Positions 6,789 through 19,429 are shown, numbered from the stretch's first letter. The stretch: DNA of 35,604 nt from Flavobacteriales bacterium (GCA_027039975.1 JALWFE010000070.1:1-35604); one strand, 5' to 3'. The notes: generated by a model from the sequence alone, not told the origin. Translations and numbers: made by a program.

Positions 6789-6796
6789 TAATTTTG
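6789..6796 (+). promoter_or_regulatory. Possible -7 box before rpoB
   Basis: TAATTTTG fits TAnnTTTG and lies just 11 bases before the rpoB ATG, but no -33 TTG is at the right distance. An internal rpoB promoter with almost no leader is possible, though chance occurrence in AT-rich DNA is also likely. Confidence 0.3.
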
Positions 6797-6806
6797 TCTT
6801 ACCAAT

Positions 6807-9800
6807 ATGGCAAATAAAAACAAAGAACTACCCAAAACGGATGCCACTAACAGAATTAATTTTTCATCTGTTAAACATATCCCGGAATATCCCGATTTGT
6901 TGGCTATCCAATTAAAATCTTTTCAAGATTTTTTCCAGTTGGAAACCAAACCCGAAAACCGTAACAATGAGGGTTTATACAAAACATTTCAAGACAATTT
7001 TCCGGTTACCGATACACGTAATCAGTTTGAATTGTCATTCCTCGATTATTTTGTCGACCCGCCGCGTTATTCAATACGTGAATGTATTGAACGCGGTTTG
7101 ACTTACAGTGTTCCTCTCAAAGCCCGTTTAAAATTGGAATGTAATGACCCCGAACACGAAGAGTTTGAAACCGTGGTACAAGATGTTTATCTCGGTACCA
7201 TACCGTATATGACGCCACGAGGAACTTTTATTATCAACGGTGCCGAACGAGTTATCGTTTCCCAATTACACCGTTCACCCGGGGTGTTCTTTGGCCAATC
7301 GATGCATACCAACGGTACCAAATTATATTCGGCCAGAATCATCCCTTTTAAAGGTTCCTGGATTGAATTTGCTACCGATATCAACAATGTAATGTATGCT
7401 TACATCGATAGAAAAAAGAAATTACCGATAACAACTTTATTAAGGGCTATCGGTTATGAAAGGGATAAAGATATTTTGGAAATTTTTGATTTGGCTGATG
7501 AAGTGAAGGTCAGTAAAACCGGATTGAGAAAAGTTGTCGGTAGAAAGTTGGCCGCCCGTTTGCTTAAAACCTGGCACGAAGATTTTGTTGACGAAGAAAC
7601 GGGAGAAGTAGTAACAATCGAGCGTAACGAAATTATTTTGGACCGTGATACGGTTATTGAAAAAGAACATATTCAAGATATTTTGGATTCCGGTGCAAAA
7701 ACTATTTTGCTTCATAAAGAAGATATTTCCAAGTCTGATTATGCTATCATTTATCATACCTTACAAAAAGATTCTACCAATTCGGAAATTGAAGCGGTTG
7801 AATATATTTATAGATTATTGCGTAATGCCGACCCGCCGGATGCAGAAACGGCCCGGGGTATTATTGATAAATTATTCTTCTCAGACCAACGTTACAGTTT
7901 GGGTGAGGTAGGGCGTTACAGAATCAACAAAAAATTAGGCTTGGATATTCCTCATGATGTGCAAGTTTTAACACGTGAGGATATTATTACCATTACCAAA
8001 CAATTGATAGAGTTAATTAACTCTAAAACGGAAGTGGATGATATAGACCACTTATCAAACCGCCGTGTTAAGACGGTTGGTGAACAGTTATCGCAGCAAT
8101 TCGGTGTCGGTTTAGCCCGTATGGTTCGTACGATTAGAGAACGGATGAACGTGCGGGACAATGAAGTGTTTACACCTATTGATTTAATCAATGCCAAAAC
8201 ATTGTCGTCCGTTATCAAATCGTTTTTCGGTACCAATCAGTTGTCACAATTTATGGATCAAACCAATCCCTTGTCCGAAATCACACACAAACGCCGTTTG
8301 TCTGCTCTCGGACCGGGCGGTTTGACACGTGAACGGGCAGGATTTGAGGTGCGTGATGTTCATTATACGCATTACGGACGTATGTGTCCTATCGAAACAC
8401 CGGAAGGTCCGAATATCGGTTTGATTTCATCGTTGGCTGTTTTTGCCAAAATTAATGATATGGGCTTTATCGAAACACCTTATCGTGAAGTTCATAACGG
8501 TAAAGTAGCTTATGACAAACCGATAAAATATTTAACAGCCGAAGAAGAAGAAGGTAAGAAAATAGCACAAGCCGAAACACCGACGGATGAGGAAGGCAAT
8601 ATTATTCCCGAACATTTGGTAGCTCGTGAAGAAGGTGATTTCCCGGTTGTTGACAGAGAAGAAATCGATTATATGGACGTGGCTCCTAATCAAATCGCTT
8701 CCATTTCGGCTTCATTAATTCCGTTTTTGGAACACAATGACGCCAACCGTGCATTGATGGGGTCCAATATGATGCGGCAAGCCGTACCTTTATTAACACC
8801 TGAAGCACCTATCGTTGGAACAGGAATGGAAAGAAAGTTGGTAAAAGATTCCCGTATATTGATAAACGCGGAAGGTGACGGAGTGGTCACTTATGTAGAT
8901 GCTAAAAAAATCGTTATCAAATATGATAGAACCGAGGAAGAACGCTTGGTGAGTTTTGATGAAGATGAGAAGGTCTATAATTTGATTAAATTTAGAAAAA
9001 CCAACCAAAATACAACTATCAATTTAACGCCGATAGTCAAAAAAGGTGATCGTGTCACCAACGGACAGGTATTGACCGAAGGTTATGCTACCGATGACGG
9101 CGAGTTGGCACTTGGACGGAATTTACGGGTGGCATTTATGCCTTGGAACGGTTACAATTTTGAGGACGCTATCGTTATATCGGAAGATGTTGTCAGAAAA
9201 GATTATTTTACATCGTTGCATATAGTCGAACATTCATTGGAAGTGCGTGATACGAAATTAGGACAAGAAGAATTGACCAATGACATACCTAATGTCAGTG
9301 AAGAAGCGACCAAGGATTTGGATGAAAACGGTATGATACGCATAGGTGCCGAAGTAAAACCCGGTGATATTTTAATAGGTAAAGTGACCCCGAAAGGAGA
9401 ATCGGACCCGACACCGGAAGAAAAACTTTTAAGGGCTATTTTCGGTGATAAAGCGGGTGATGTCAAAGATGCTTCTTTAAAAGCATCACCTTCGCTGCAA
9501 GGTGTGGTTATCGATAAAAAATTATTTACCCGTTCTATAAAAGACCGTCGCAAAACGGCTCAGGACAAAGTAAAAATAGAAGAACTCGAAAAGGATTTTG
9601 AAGCCAAATACGAAGCTTTGCGTCAAAAATTGATAGAAAAACTATTTGTATTGGTTAACGGAAAAACAGCGCAAGGCGTAAAAAATGATTTGGGCAAAGA
9701 TATTTTCCCGAAAGGTAAGAAATTTACTCTGAAAATGTTAAATAGTGTTCAGGATTTTGAACATTTAACACAAGGTACCTGGACAACGGATAAACACCTT

Positions 9801-10676
9801 AACGAATTGATATCCGAATTGATTAACAATTATAAAATCCGGGTCAATCAATTGAAAGGTAACTTGCGACGGGAGAAATTTGCTATCAGTGTCGGTGACG
9901 AATTGCCACCCGGTATTTTGAAATTGGCAAAAGTTTTCATTGTTCAAAAACGTAAATTGAAAGTCGGTGATAAAATGGCGGGGCGACATGGTAACAAAGG
10001 TATTGTTGCCAAAATAGTGCGTCGTGAAGATATGCCGTTTATGGAAGACGGCACGCCGGTTGATATCGTTTTGAATCCGCTCGGTGTACCGTCCCGTATG
10101 AATATCGGTCAGATTTACGAAACGGTATTAGGTTGGATAGGATTAAAAACCGGCAAAAAATTTGCTACACCGATTTTTGACGGTGCTTCGGAAGATGATA
10201 TTATCAAATTGACCGAAGAAGCCGGATTGCCTGAGTTTGGAGAAACTTATTTGTATGACGGCGGTACGGGTGAGCGTTTTGACCAACCGGCAACCGTTGG
10301 TGTTATCTACATGTTGAAACTCGGACACATGATTGACGATAAGATGCATGCTCGTTCTATCGGTCCGTATTCATTGATTACACAACAACCTTTAGGTGGT
10401 AAAGCATTATTCGGAGGTCAACGTCTCGGAGAAATGGAAGTTTGGGCACTGGAAGCTTACGGTGCTTCACATACTTTGCAAGAGATGTTAACCATCAAAT
10501 CCGATGATGTTATGGGACGTACCAGAGCTTATGAAGCTATCGTAAAAGGTGAAACCATGCCCGAATCAGGTATTCCGGAATCATTTAATGTATTGATGCA
10601 CGAGCTTAGAGGTTTGGGACTGGATATCAGATTGGAGGATAAAGAAGGCAATGATGTTTTGGAAAAGAAAAATTAA
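6807..10676 (+). CDS. rpoB: DNA-directed RNA polymerase subunit beta
   Basis: The beta subunit forms one pincer of RNA polymerase and part of the catalytic centre. The product is 1289 aa. The rifampicin-region signature LSQFMDQ begins near residue 479 and continues to SALGPGGL, keeping the Asp, His and Ser that correspond to the usual resistance sites, so the sequence looks rifampicin-sensitive. The conserved [12 protein letters not shown] and [13 protein letters not shown] follow. Near the C-terminus are [12 protein letters not shown] and [19 protein letters not shown] basic/acidic insert around 910-1000 lies in a position where Bacteroidota beta subunits vary. It is followed 33 bases later by rpoC. 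Confidence 0.98.
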   Translation: MANKNKELPKTDATNRINFSSVKHIPEYPDLLAIQLKSFQDFFQLETKPENRNNEGLYKTFQDNFPVTDTRNQFELSFLDYFVDPPRYSIRECIERGLTYSVPLKARLKLECNDPEHEEFETVVQDVYLGTIPYMTPRGTFIINGAERVIVSQLHRSPGVFFGQSMHTNGTKLYSARIIPFKGSWIEFATDINNVMYAYIDRKKKLPITTLLRAIGYERDKDILEIFDLADEVKVSKTGLRKVVGRKLAARLLKTWHEDFVDEETGEVVTIERNEIILDRDTVIEKEHIQDILDSGAKTILLHKEDISKSDYAIIYHTLQKDSTNSEIEAVEYIYRLLRNADPPDAETARGIIDKLFFSDQRYSLGEVGRYRINKKLGLDIPHDVQVLTREDIITITKQLIELINSKTEVDDIDHLSNRRVKTVGEQLSQQFGVGLARMVRTIRERMNVRDNEVFTPIDLINAKTLSSVIKSFFGTNQLSQFMDQTNPLSEITHKRRLSALGPGGLTRERAGFEVRDVHYTHYGRMCPIETPEGPNIGLISSLAVFAKINDMGFIETPYREVHNGKVAYDKPIKYLTAEEEEGKKIAQAETPTDEEGNIIPEHLVAREEGDFPVVDREEIDYMDVAPNQIASISASLIPFLEHNDANRALMGSNMMRQAVPLLTPEAPIVGTGMERKLVKDSRILINAEGDGVVTYVDAKKIVIKYDRTEEERLVSFDEDEKVYNLIKFRKTNQNTTINLTPIVKKGDRVTNGQVLTEGYATDDGELALGRNLRVAFMPWNGYNFEDAIVISEDVVRKDYFTSLHIVEHSLEVRDTKLGQEELTNDIPNVSEEATKDLDENGMIRIGAEVKPGDILIGKVTPKGESDPTPEEKLLRAIFGDKAGDVKDASLKASPSLQGVVIDKKLFTRSIKDRRKTAQDKVKIEELEKDFEAKYEALRQKLIEKLFVLVNGKTAQGVKNDLGKDIFPKGKKFTLKMLNSVQDFEHLTQGTWTTDKHLNELISELINNYKIRVNQLKGNLRREKFAISVGDELPPGILKLAKVFIVQKRKLKVGDKMAGRHGNKGIVAKIVRREDMPFMEDGTPVDIVLNPLGVPSRMNIGQIYETVLGWIGLKTGKKFATPIFDGASEDDIIKLTEEAGLPEFGETYLYDGGTGERFDQPATVGVIYMLKLGHMIDDKMHARSIGPYSLITQQPLGGKALFGGQRLGEMEVWALEAYGASHTLQEMLTIKSDDVMGRTRAYEAIVKGETMPESGIPESFNVLMHELRGLGLDIRLEDKEGNDVLEKKN

Positions 10677-10709
10677 AAACCCGAATAAATTTTAATACAA
10701 GCAGTTATT

Positions 10710-13700
10710 ATGGCTAAAAAAAAGAAAAAATATACAACCATTAAATTTGATAGAATTTCGATTGCGTTATCTTCACCGGAGCGTATCAAAAAAGCTTCCC
10801 GTGGTGAAGTTTTAAAGCCTGAAACTATCAATTATAGAACGCATAAACCCGAAAGAGACGGTTTGTTTTGCGAACGGATTTTCGGACCTGTCAAAGATTA
10901 TGAATGTGCTTGTGGAAAATATAAAAGAATCAGATATAAAGGGATTGTTTGTGATAGGTGTGGTGTTGAAGTAACCGAGAAAAAAGTCAGAAGGGAGCGC
11001 GTTGGTCATATCGAATTGGTCGTGCCGGTAGTACATATATGGTATTTCCGTTCGTTGCCGAATAAAATCGGTTATTTGCTCGGATTACCGACTAAGAAAT
11101 TGGAGATGATTGTATATTATGAGCGCTATGTGGTGATTAATCCCGGTCCGGCAGTCGATGCTGAAGGTAATCCGCTTCAAAAAATGCAATTTTTGACCGA
11201 AGAGGAATATCAGGAAGTATTGGAAAGATTGCCGGCTGATAACGAATATTTGGAAAACAACGACCCTAATAAATTCGTTGCCAAAATGGGTGGCGAAGCC
11301 ATAAGGGATTTATTAGCTTCAATAGATTTGGATGCCTTGTCTTACGAACTGCGTCACAAAGCCAGCCATGAGACATCGAAGCAACGAAAAACGGAAGCGC
11401 TTAAACGCTTACAAGTTGTAGAAGCTTTTCGAAAAGCCAACCAAAGACGTCCTAACAAACCGGAATGGATGGTGATGAATATCATACCTGTTATTCCTCC
11501 CGAATTGCGGCCATTAGTGCCTTTGGACGGCGGCCGTTTTGCCACATCGGATTTGAATGATTTATACCGCCGGGTAATTATCCGTAACAACCGTTTAAAA
11601 CGTTTGATGGATATCAAAGCACCGGAAGTTATTCTGCGTAACGAAAAACGGATGTTGCAAGAAGCTGTCGATTCATTGTTTGACAATACCCGTAAATCAT
11701 CGGCAGTTAAGACCGAGTCAAATCGTCCGTTGAAATCTTTATCCGATTCGTTGAAAGGAAAACAAGGTCGTTTCCGCCAAAACTTGCTGGGTAAACGGGT
11801 CGATTATTCCGCCCGTTCGGTGATTGTTGTCGGTCCCGATTTGAAATTGTATGAAGCAGGTATCCCGAAAGATATGGCGGCTGAACTATATAAACCTTTC
11901 ATTATCAGAAAATTGTTAGAAAGAGGTGTTGTAAAAACCGTTAAATCTGCCAAAAAAATCATTGACCGTAAAGAGCCGATTGTTTGGGATATTTTGGAAA
12001 ATGTTCTGAAAGGACATCCGATATTACTCAACCGTGCACCGACTTTGCACCGCTTGGGTATTCAAGCATTCCAACCTAAATTGATTGAAGGTAAAGCCAT
12101 TCGTTTGCATCCTTTGGTTTGTACGGCCTTTAATGCGGATTTTGACGGTGACCAAATGGCGGTTCATTTACCTTTGGGACCGCAAGCTATATTGGAATCT
12201 CAACTGTTAATGTTGGCTTCTCAAAACATTTTGAATCCGGCTAACGGTTCACCGATTACGGTACCCTCACAAGATATGGTTTTGGGATTGTATTATATTA
12301 CCAAACAACGAAAAGGTGCCCGTGGTGAAGGTATGACTTTTTATTCACCTGAAGAAGTAAAAATAGCTTTGAACGAAGGAAAAATAGATATTCATGCAGG
12401 TATCAAAGTACAAATTACCGATTATGATGAGGAAGGAAAAGCTTTTGAACATATTATCGAAACGACCGTTGGACGTGTGTTATTCAATGAAGTAAAACCT
12501 GATGGCGTGCCGTTTATCAATAAAGTTTTGACCAAAGGTTCGTTAAGAGGTATTATTTCTACTATTTTAAAACGAACTGATATTCCTACCACAGGGGCGT
12601 TTTTAGATGCCATTAAGCAAATGGGATATCATTATGCTTTCAAAGGCGGATTGTCTTTCGGTTTGAGCAACATTATGGTACCGGAAGAGAAGAAAAGCAT
12701 AATTGCCAAAGCACAGGAAGAAGTGGATGAAATCAAATATCAGTATGCTACCGGTCATATTTCGCAAAAAGAACGTTACAACAAAACGGTTGACGTTTGG
12801 ACAAGTGCCAACGCAGAATTGACACAAATTTTAATGGATAGAATAAGCAATGATGCAGAAGGATTTAACTCGGTTTATATGATGTTGGATTCAGGAGCAA
12901 GGGGTTCCAGAGATCAGATTCGTCAATTAATAGGTATGCGTGGATTAATGGCAAAACCTAAAAAATCGACAGCCGGAGGCGGAGAAGTTATAGAAAATCC
13001 GATTATATCGAATTTTAAAGAAGGTTTGTCCATTCAAGAATATTTTATTTCTACACACGGTGCCCGTAAAGGTTTGGCCGATACGGCATTAAAAACGGCA
13101 GATGCAGGTTATTTGACCAGACGTCTGGTCGATGTATCGCAGGATGTTGTGGTAAGAGAAGAAGATTGTGGTACTTTGAGAGGAATTGAAGTAACCGCAT
13201 TGAAGAAAAATAATGAAATTGTAGAGACTCTGGGTGAACGTATTTTGGGACGTGTCGCTTTGGATGATATTTATGATCCGGAAACCAATGAATTAATATT
13301 GGCAGCCGGTGAAGAAATAACGGAAAAAATAGTCGAAAGAATAGAACAAACAACTATTGAATCGGTTGAGGTGCGTTCACCTTTAACTTGTGAAGCCAAA
13401 CATGGAATTTGTGTAAAATGTTACGGACGTAATTTGGCTACCGGTGAGATGGTTGAGAAAGGGGAAGCTGTCGGTGTTATCGCCGCACAATCTATTGGAG
13501 AACCCGGTACACAGTTGACATTGAGAACTTTCCACCAAGGTGGGGTTGCCGGTAATGTTTCAGAGGTCTCCAATATTTTAGCCCGTTATGAAGGTATAGT
13601 TAAAATAGATGAATTGAAAACCGTAAGAGATGAAGAAGATAATGTTGATATCGTTATATCCAGAACATCCGAATTAAAAATCATCGGGGAAAAATCAGAA

Positions 13701-14990
13701 AAAGTATTAAGCACACATCAATTGCCTTACGGGTCAAAATTGTATAAAAAACCGGGAGATAAAGTTTTGAAGGGAGAAATTATTGCCGAATGGGATCCTT
13801 GGAACTCGGTTATTGTATCAGAATTTAGCGGAAAGGTAGTCTATGAAAATATTATTCAAGGTGTTACTTATCAACTTGAAATAGACGAACAAACCAACCG
13901 TGAGGAGAAAGTTATCACCGAAAGTAAGAACAAAAAATTGATACCGACACTTAAAATTGTTGATAACAAAGGAGAAGTCTTACGTTCTTACAACTTGCCG
14001 TTTGGTGCTCGTATCAATGTTGAAGATGGCAAGAAAATAAAGAAAGGAACCATTCTGGTAAAAATTCCTCGAAAATCGATAAAAGCCGGTGATATTACGG
14101 GTGGTTTGCCGCGTGTTACGGAATTGTTTGAAGCCCGTAATCCGTCCAATCCGGCAGTTGTATCGGAAATAGACGGTGTTGTTTCGTTCGGAAAAATTAA
14201 ACGGGGTAACAGGGAAATCATTGTAACGGCTAAAACAGGTGATGTTAAAAAATATTTGATTAAATTATCCAATCAAATATTGGTACAAGAAAATGATTTT
14301 ATCCGTGCCGGCACTCCGTTATCTGATGGTGCTATCACACCGAATGATATCTTGAAGATTAAAGGACCTTCGGCGGTTCAACAATACTTGGTGAACGAAG
14401 TTCAGGAAGTTTACCGTTTGCAAGGTGTAAAAATTAATGACAAGCATTTTGAAGTGGTTGTCAGACAGATGATGCAGAAAGTAATGATTGAAGATTCGGG
14501 TGATACCACTTTCTTGCCGGGTGAATTGGTTCATAAATTTGATTTTATTGAAGAAAATGACCGTATTTTATCGATGAAAGTGGTAGAAGATCCGGGAGAT
14601 TCCGAAAACTTTAAAGCCGGTCAATTGGTCAGTCCGAGACAGTTACGTGAAGAAAATTCCGTTTTGAGACGGCAAGATAAAAAATTGGTCGTTACGCGTG
14701 ATGTTATTCCTGCAAAAGCATCGCCGGTATTGCAAGGTATTACCAAAGCATCCTTACAGACCAAATCCTTTATTTCAGCCGCTTCTTTCCAAGAAACCAC
14801 CAAAGTATTGAACGAAGCTGCCATCAGAGCCAAAGTCGATTATTTGGAAGGTTTGAAAGAAAACGTAATTGTTGGACGTAAGATTCCGGCAGGAACCGGA
14901 TTGAAAGAGTATGAAAATCTTGCTGTATCTCAAAAAGAAGATTACGAAAATATGATCATTGATAAAATACAAGACAATATGTTAGACTAA
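10710..14990 (+). CDS. rpoC: DNA-directed RNA polymerase subunit beta'
   Basis: The beta' subunit carries the catalytic magnesium site. The product is 1426 aa. The N-terminal zinc ribbon has CACG and CDRCG. The active-site loop NADFDGDQ starts at residue 475 with Asp 477, 479 and 481. The trigger-loop region and the bridge helix motif GARGSRDQI follow. A second cysteine cluster ([19 protein letters not shown]) precedes [18 protein letters not shown]. The C-terminal third contains beta-sandwich-rich repeats around the jaw. It is co-directional with rpoB and a DUF3467 gene 12 bases downstream. Confidence 0.98.
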   Translation: MAKKKKKYTTIKFDRISIALSSPERIKKASRGEVLKPETINYRTHKPERDGLFCERIFGPVKDYECACGKYKRIRYKGIVCDRCGVEVTEKKVRRERVGHIELVVPVVHIWYFRSLPNKIGYLLGLPTKKLEMIVYYERYVVINPGPAVDAEGNPLQKMQFLTEEEYQEVLERLPADNEYLENNDPNKFVAKMGGEAIRDLLASIDLDALSYELRHKASHETSKQRKTEALKRLQVVEAFRKANQRRPNKPEWMVMNIIPVIPPELRPLVPLDGGRFATSDLNDLYRRVIIRNNRLKRLMDIKAPEVILRNEKRMLQEAVDSLFDNTRKSSAVKTESNRPLKSLSDSLKGKQGRFRQNLLGKRVDYSARSVIVVGPDLKLYEAGIPKDMAAELYKPFIIRKLLERGVVKTVKSAKKIIDRKEPIVWDILENVLKGHPILLNRAPTLHRLGIQAFQPKLIEGKAIRLHPLVCTAFNADFDGDQMAVHLPLGPQAILESQLLMLASQNILNPANGSPITVPSQDMVLGLYYITKQRKGARGEGMTFYSPEEVKIALNEGKIDIHAGIKVQITDYDEEGKAFEHIIETTVGRVLFNEVKPDGVPFINKVLTKGSLRGIISTILKRTDIPTTGAFLDAIKQMGYHYAFKGGLSFGLSNIMVPEEKKSIIAKAQEEVDEIKYQYATGHISQKERYNKTVDVWTSANAELTQILMDRISNDAEGFNSVYMMLDSGARGSRDQIRQLIGMRGLMAKPKKSTAGGGEVIENPIISNFKEGLSIQEYFISTHGARKGLADTALKTADAGYLTRRLVDVSQDVVVREEDCGTLRGIEVTALKKNNEIVETLGERILGRVALDDIYDPETNELILAAGEEITEKIVERIEQTTIESVEVRSPLTCEAKHGICVKCYGRNLATGEMVEKGEAVGVIAAQSIGEPGTQLTLRTFHQGGVAGNVSEVSNILARYEGIVKIDELKTVRDEEDNVDIVISRTSELKIIGEKSEKVLSTHQLPYGSKLYKKPGDKVLKGEIIAEWDPWNSVIVSEFSGKVVYENIIQGVTYQLEIDEQTNREEKVITESKNKKLIPTLKIVDNKGEVLRSYNLPFGARINVEDGKKIKKGTILVKIPRKSIKAGDITGGLPRVTELFEARNPSNPAVVSEIDGVVSFGKIKRGNREIIVTAKTGDVKKYLIKLSNQILVQENDFIRAGTPLSDGAITPNDILKIKGPSAVQQYLVNEVQEVYRLQGVKINDKHFEVVVRQMMQKVMIEDSGDTTFLPGELVHKFDFIEENDRILSMKVVEDPGDSENFKAGQLVSPRQLREENSVLRRQDKKLVVTRDVIPAKASPVLQGITKASLQTKSFISAASFQETTKVLNEAAIRAKVDYLEGLKENVIVGRKIPAGTGLKEYENLAVSQKEDYENMIIDKIQDNMLD

Positions 14991-15002
14991 AAAATATTAA
15001 TT

Positions 15003-15314
15003 ATGAGCGATCAAAAACAACAACAAAAAATAAATATAGAATTGCCTGAAGAGGTAGCCGATGGTATTTATGCCAATTTGGCTGTTATCAATCATTCGGC
15101 ATCCGAGTTTATTATTGATTTTATCAAAATTATGCCGGGTGTTCCGAAAGCCAAAGTAAAATCACGTATTATTTTAACGCCACAACACGCCAAGCGTTTG
15201 GTTATGGCTTTAAATGATAACGTGAAGCGTTTTGAAAATGCGCATGGTACCATCAAAGATTATGGTAAAGCCGGTATTCCGCCTATTAATTTCGGACGGG
15301 GTAGCGAGGCATAA
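15003..15314 (+). CDS. DUF3467 family protein
   Basis: This small soluble protein of 103 aa matches, by recognition, the DUF3467 family common in Bacteroidota. Features seen are an acidic-hydrophobic opening strand (INIELPEEVADGIYANLAVI), the segment SASEFIIDFIKIMPG, a basic KAKVKSRIILTPQHAKRL, and a helix ending in FENAHGTIKDYG. No enzyme motif, signal peptide or membrane helix is present. It starts 12 bases after rpoC and is followed by a strong terminator, so it is the last gene of the RNA polymerase operon. The setting suggests a role linked to transcription or ribosome supply, but this is inference from position only. Confidence 0.85.
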   Translation: MSDQKQQQKINIELPEEVADGIYANLAVINHSASEFIIDFIKIMPGVPKAKVKSRIILTPQHAKRLVMALNDNVKRFENAHGTIKDYGKAGIPPINFGRGSEA

Positions 15315-15340
15315 ATTTATATTAAAGTTTTTTAAAAAAA

Positions 15341-15371
15341 AACCGCTTGATTTTTTCGAGCGGTTTTTTTT
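15341..15371 (+). terminator. Terminator of the rpoBC operon
   Basis: AACCGCTTGA (15341-15350) pairs with TCGAGCGGTT (15356-15365), with one wobble pair and a five-T loop, then a run of T to 15371. It ends the operon after the DUF3467 gene. Confidence 0.9.
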
Positions 15372-15468
15372 ATTACACGCTTAGTAATCCTTTTGTGAAA
15401 CCGGTTAGTGTTTTGAATGGCAGTGTTATGAATAATTGAATAATTTTTTATAATTCTAACTTTTGCCG

Positions 15469-15476
15469 TAAATTTG
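15469..15476 (+). promoter_or_regulatory. Likely -7 box for pheT
   Basis: TAAATTTG matches TAnnTTTG and lies 20 bases before the pheT ATG, after the upstream terminator. No convincing -33 TTG is at the expected spacing. Confidence 0.5.
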
Positions 15477-15496
15477 TTTTTCTAAATTTTAAATAG

Positions 15497-17932
15497 ATGA
15501 AGATATCATATAATTGGTTAAAACAGTTTATAGACATAGACTGGCCGGCGGAAAAAACCGGTGAATTGTTGACGGATTTAGGCTTGGAAGTGGAAGGCAT
15601 AGAAACTTTCGAATCTGTTAAAGGCGGACTAAAAGGTGTGGTCACCGGGAAGGTTTTGGAAGTTTATAAACATCCTAATGCCGATAAATTATCTATTACC
15701 AAAGTGGATTTGGGAACAGGCGAACCGGTTCAGATTGTCTGTGGCGCTCCTAATGTGGCGGCAGGTCAAATTGTTCCGGTAGCAACAATCGGAACGGTTT
15801 TGTATGATAAAAATAATAACGAATTTAAAATAAAAAAAAGTAAAATCAGAGGAGAAGTCAGTTACGGTATGATATGCGCCGAAGACGAATTGGGATTGGG
15901 GGATAACCACGATGGTATTATGGTGCTTGATGAATCGACCGAAGTAGGAAAAAATTTGAGTGACATAATGAATATTGAAACCGATGAAGTTTTTGAAATA
16001 GGTTTAACTCCTAATCGTGCCGATGCTATGAGTCATTTGGGTGTTGCAAGGGATTTGAAAGCTGGTTTTATGCATCTCAACGAACCGGTTAATTTTAATA
16101 CACCTTCGGTTTCGAAATTTAATATTGACAGTAAAATACGGCCTGTCCAAATAGAGATTATTGACAAAGATAAATGTCCGCGGTATGCCGGTATTACTAT
16201 TAAGAATGTCAAAATCGGTCCTTCGCCGGAATGGATACAAAACCGTTTAAAAGCCATAGGTTTGTCACCGATTAATAATGTGGTGGATATTACCAATTAT
16301 GTGATGCACGAACTGGGACAACCTTTACACGCTTTTGATGCGGAAAAAATTCACGGACAAAAAATTATTGTTAAAACTGCTGAACCCGGTGATACTTTGG
16401 TAACCTTGGACGGTGTTGAACGCCAATTACATCCCGAAGATTTGATTATCTATAATGAAAAAACGCCAATGGTCATAGCTGGTGTTTTCGGGGGGATAGA
16501 TTCAGGTATTACAGAAGAAACGACTAATATATTTTTGGAAAGTGCTTATTTTGACCCTGTTACAGTTCGTAAAGCGGCTAAAAGACACGGTTTGAATACC
16601 GATTCATCTTTCCGCTTTGAACGGGGTGTGGACCCGGATATGACGGTTTATGCTTTAAAAAGGGCTGTAACATTGATAAAAGAATATGCCAATACCGAAA
16701 TCGTAACGGATTTGATAGATGTTTATCCTAACAAAATAGAACCGTATAATATTTCATTATCTTATGATTATTTGAACACTTTGACAGGTAATGTCATCGA
16801 TAAAAATATCATAAAAAATATTTTAGCTTCGCTGGAAATCAAAATTACTTCCGAAACCGATCACGGATTAAATTTGGTAGTACCGCCATACCGTGTCGAT
16901 GTAACACGTCCGGCCGATATTGTTGAAGAAATATTGCGGGTTTACGGATATAATAATGTTGATTTTTCGACCAAGATAAATGCCAGTGTTGAAACTTCTG
17001 AGAGATTGGCTTCATACAAAGTAGAGGATGTTATTGCCGAATTGTTGCGGGCACACGGTTTTACCGAAATTATGTCCAATTCGTTGACAACGCCTAAATA
17101 CTTGGATTTGTCATCGCAAATTGACAAAAATACTACCGTCGAAATACTCAATCCGTTGAGTATTGATTTGAGCGTGTTGCGTCAATCGATGTTGTTTAGT
17201 GCTTTGGAATCGGTTGCTTATAATATGAATAGAAAGCAATCCGATTTGAAATTTTTCGAATTTGGGAAAATTTATAACCGCTATAGCAAAGGAAAATATG
17301 TTGAAGAAAAGCGTTTATCTTTGGTGATGACCGGCAAACTTGTTCCGGAGAATTGGTTGGAACCGCCCGCGCAAACCGGATTTTATCATTTAAAAGGGCA
17401 AATTGAAGCCGTTTTGAAGCGTTTTGGTATTGATGATTACAAGATAAAACCCGGTGATAACAAAGATTTGAATGAAAGCATTGTTTTCGAAATTGCCAAA
17501 AAGCCGGTTATAAGTATGGGAAAAGTTAAACCGGCTATCAGGAAATATTTTGATATCAACAAGGATGTTTATTATGCCGATTTTGTTTGGGATAATCTTA
17601 TGGAAGCTATCAAGAAAAACAGTCGTGTTGTATATCGTGACATACCGAGATTCCCTTCCGTAAGGCGTGATTTGGCTTTGGAAATAGATAAAAATATCAG
17701 TTATAAAGATTTATATGATGTTGCTTTTGATGTGGAAAGAAAATTACTGCAAGGCGTTAATTTATTTGATGTATATGAAGGTGATAAGATAGCCGAAGGA
17801 AAAAAATCTTATGCTTTGAGTTTTATATTACAAGACAAACAGAGGACGTTGAATGACAAGCAGATAGAAAAGACGATGAATAAGATTTTTAAAAGTTTTG
17901 AACAAAAATTCGGTGCCAAACTACGGCAATAG
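15497..17932 (+). CDS. pheT: Phenylalanyl-tRNA synthetase beta subunit
   Basis: PheT is the large subunit of the alpha2-beta2 enzyme that charges tRNA-Phe; it edits misacylated tRNA and binds the anticodon. The product is 811 aa, normal for bacteria. It starts with KISYNWLKQFID, then a tRNA-binding OB domain (about 40-150, with HPNADKLSITKVDLG), the B3/B4 editing domain with the NNVVDITNYV stretch, the B5 domain, the catalytic-like core, and a C-terminal anticodon-binding domain from about residue 715 (DIPRFPSVRRDLALEI). The catalytic alpha subunit, pheS, is not adjacent, which is usual in Bacteroidota. The gene is a single unit that converges on accC. Confidence 0.97.
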   Translation: MKISYNWLKQFIDIDWPAEKTGELLTDLGLEVEGIETFESVKGGLKGVVTGKVLEVYKHPNADKLSITKVDLGTGEPVQIVCGAPNVAAGQIVPVATIGTVLYDKNNNEFKIKKSKIRGEVSYGMICAEDELGLGDNHDGIMVLDESTEVGKNLSDIMNIETDEVFEIGLTPNRADAMSHLGVARDLKAGFMHLNEPVNFNTPSVSKFNIDSKIRPVQIEIIDKDKCPRYAGITIKNVKIGPSPEWIQNRLKAIGLSPINNVVDITNYVMHELGQPLHAFDAEKIHGQKIIVKTAEPGDTLVTLDGVERQLHPEDLIIYNEKTPMVIAGVFGGIDSGITEETTNIFLESAYFDPVTVRKAAKRHGLNTDSSFRFERGVDPDMTVYALKRAVTLIKEYANTEIVTDLIDVYPNKIEPYNISLSYDYLNTLTGNVIDKNIIKNILASLEIKITSETDHGLNLVVPPYRVDVTRPADIVEEILRVYGYNNVDFSTKINASVETSERLASYKVEDVIAELLRAHGFTEIMSNSLTTPKYLDLSSQIDKNTTVEILNPLSIDLSVLRQSMLFSALESVAYNMNRKQSDLKFFEFGKIYNRYSKGKYVEEKRLSLVMTGKLVPENWLEPPAQTGFYHLKGQIEAVLKRFGIDDYKIKPGDNKDLNESIVFEIAKKPVISMGKVKPAIRKYFDINKDVYYADFVWDNLMEAIKKNSRVVYRDIPRFPSVRRDLALEIDKNISYKDLYDVAFDVERKLLQGVNLFDVYEGDKIAEGKKSYALSFILQDKQRTLNDKQIEKTMNKIFKSFEQKFGAKLRQ

Positions 17933-17971
17933 GTTTTGAAAATCCAGAGTAGCCGGGTTTTAACTTTATAT

Positions 17972-18029
17972 CAGACCTACTGGATTTTTTTGGTTAGACC
18001 TACCAGGTTTTGTAAACCCAGTAGGTCTG
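17972..18029. repeat. Three-copy AGACCTAC repeat forming alternative hairpins between convergent genes
   Basis: CAGACCTACTGG (17972-17983) has a perfect inverted copy CCAGTAGGTCTG (18018-18029). A third, direct copy AGACCTACCAGG (17996-18007) lies between them and can also pair with the inverted arm, with two mismatches, to give a tighter hairpin. A seven-T run (17984-17990) falls inside. The region probably terminates pheT and accC and looks like a palindromic repeat element. Confidence 0.6.
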
Positions 18030-18036
18030 TATTTAA

Positions 18037-19410
18037 TTACTTGACGTTTCTTTCGTATTCTTTGAGATATTTTTCGTTCAATTTAAAGTTTTCCATAAAT
18101 TTGGTAGTATAATTGCCGGCTATAAAATCCGGGTCATCCATCATTTGTCTATGGAAAGGTATTGTTGTTTTAACGCCTTCAATTACAAATTCATCCAAAG
18201 CCCGTTTCATTTTTTCAATGGCTTCTTCACGGGTTTGAGCGGTAGTTATCAATTTGGCAATCATTGAATCGTAGTAAGGCGGGATTACATAGCCTTGATA
18301 GGCATGGGTATCGAGCCGGACACCGTGTCCGCCCGGAGCGTGAAATGTTTTGATAACACCCGGTGAAGGACGGAAATCATTGTAAGGGTCTTCGGCATTG
18401 ATACGGCATTCGATAGAGTGCAATTTGGGATAATAATTAATACCTAAGATAGGCACACCGGCGGCAACTTTTATTTGTTCCCTGATTAAATCGTAATCGA
18501 TAACTTGTTCTGTGATAGGATGTTCCACCTGAATACGGGTATTCATTTCCATAAAATAGAAATTACGGTTTTTATCTACAAGAAATTCAACCGTTCCAAC
18601 GCCTTCATAATTAATACTTTCAGCGGCTTTTACAGCGGCTTTACCCATTTTTTCACGCAATTCTTCGGTCATAAAGGGTGAAGGGGTTTCTTCAATCAAT
18701 TTTTGATGACGGCGTTGTATGGAACAATCCCTTTCGGAGAGATGCACCGCTTTGCCGTATTGGTCACCGATAATTTGAATTTCGATATGGCGTGGTTCTT
18801 CTATCAGTTTTTCCATATACATACCGTCATTGCCAAAAGCGGCTTTTGATTCTTGACGGGCATCTTCCCAAGCTTTTTTTAGGTCTTCTTTTTTCCATAC
18901 GGCACGCATACCTTTTCCACCACCTCCGGCAGTAGCTTTGAGCATAACCGGATAGCCGATTTTATCTGCAAGTTTTTCAGCTTCTTCATAAGATTCTAAT
19001 AAACCGTCAGAACCGGGTACCGTTGGCACGCCTGCTTCCAACATAGTTTTTTTAGCAGTTGCTTTATCACCCATACGGTTAATCATTTCGGGTGTCGGTC
19101 CTATGAATTTTAAATTATGTACTTCGCAAAGTTTGGCAAATTTGGCATTTTCAGCCAAAAATCCATATCCGGGGTGGATAGCATCTGCATTGGTGATTTC
19201 AGCAGCAGCTATAATATTGGGAATATTCAGGTAAGATTCACTGCTTGCCGGTGGTCCTATTTTTACGGCTTCGTCGGCAAAACGAACATGCAAACTGTCT
19301 TCGTCGGCAGTTGAGTAAACTGCAACGGTTTTGATACCCATTTCTTTACAAGTTCGAATAATACGTAAAGCTATTTCGCCGCGATTGGCAATTAATATTT
19401 TATTAAACAT
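18037..19410 (-). CDS. accC: Acetyl-CoA carboxylase, biotin carboxylase subunit
   Basis: AccC carboxylates the biotin on AccB using ATP and bicarbonate, the first half of malonyl-CoA synthesis. The product is 457 aa, slightly longer than the typical 447-450 because of its C-terminal tail. The N-terminal fold opens with [13 protein letters not shown]. The ATP-grasp glycine loop is GGGGKGMR (162-169). The catalytic [10 protein letters not shown] stretch places Glu 288, Asn 290 and Arg 292 at the positions known from E. coli. It starts 19 bases after accB and is clearly co-transcribed with it. The carboxyltransferase genes are not in the window. Confidence 0.96.
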   Translation of the reverse strand: MFNKILIANRGEIALRIIRTCKEMGIKTVAVYSTADEDSLHVRFADEAVKIGPPASSESYLNIPNIIAAAEITNADAIHPGYGFLAENAKFAKLCEVHNLKFIGPTPEMINRMGDKATAKKTMLEAGVPTVPGSDGLLESYEEAEKLADKIGYPVMLKATAGGGGKGMRAVWKKEDLKKAWEDARQESKAAFGNDGMYMEKLIEEPRHIEIQIIGDQYGKAVHLSERDCSIQRRHQKLIEETPSPFMTEELREKMGKAAVKAAESINYEGVGTVEFLVDKNRNFYFMEMNTRIQVEHPITEQVIDYDLIREQIKVAAGVPILGINYYPKLHSIECRINAEDPYNDFRPSPGVIKTFHAPGGHGVRLDTHAYQGYVIPPYYDSMIAKLITTAQTREEAIEKMKRALDEFVIEGVKTTIPFHRQMMDDPDFIAGNYTTKFMENFKLNEKYLKEYERNVK

Positions 19411-19429
19411 ACAAAATACATTTAAGTTA

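Noticed and set aside
17972-18029. Possible CRISPR-like array
   Set aside because: Only three short copies, one inverted, with no regular spacers and no cas genes.
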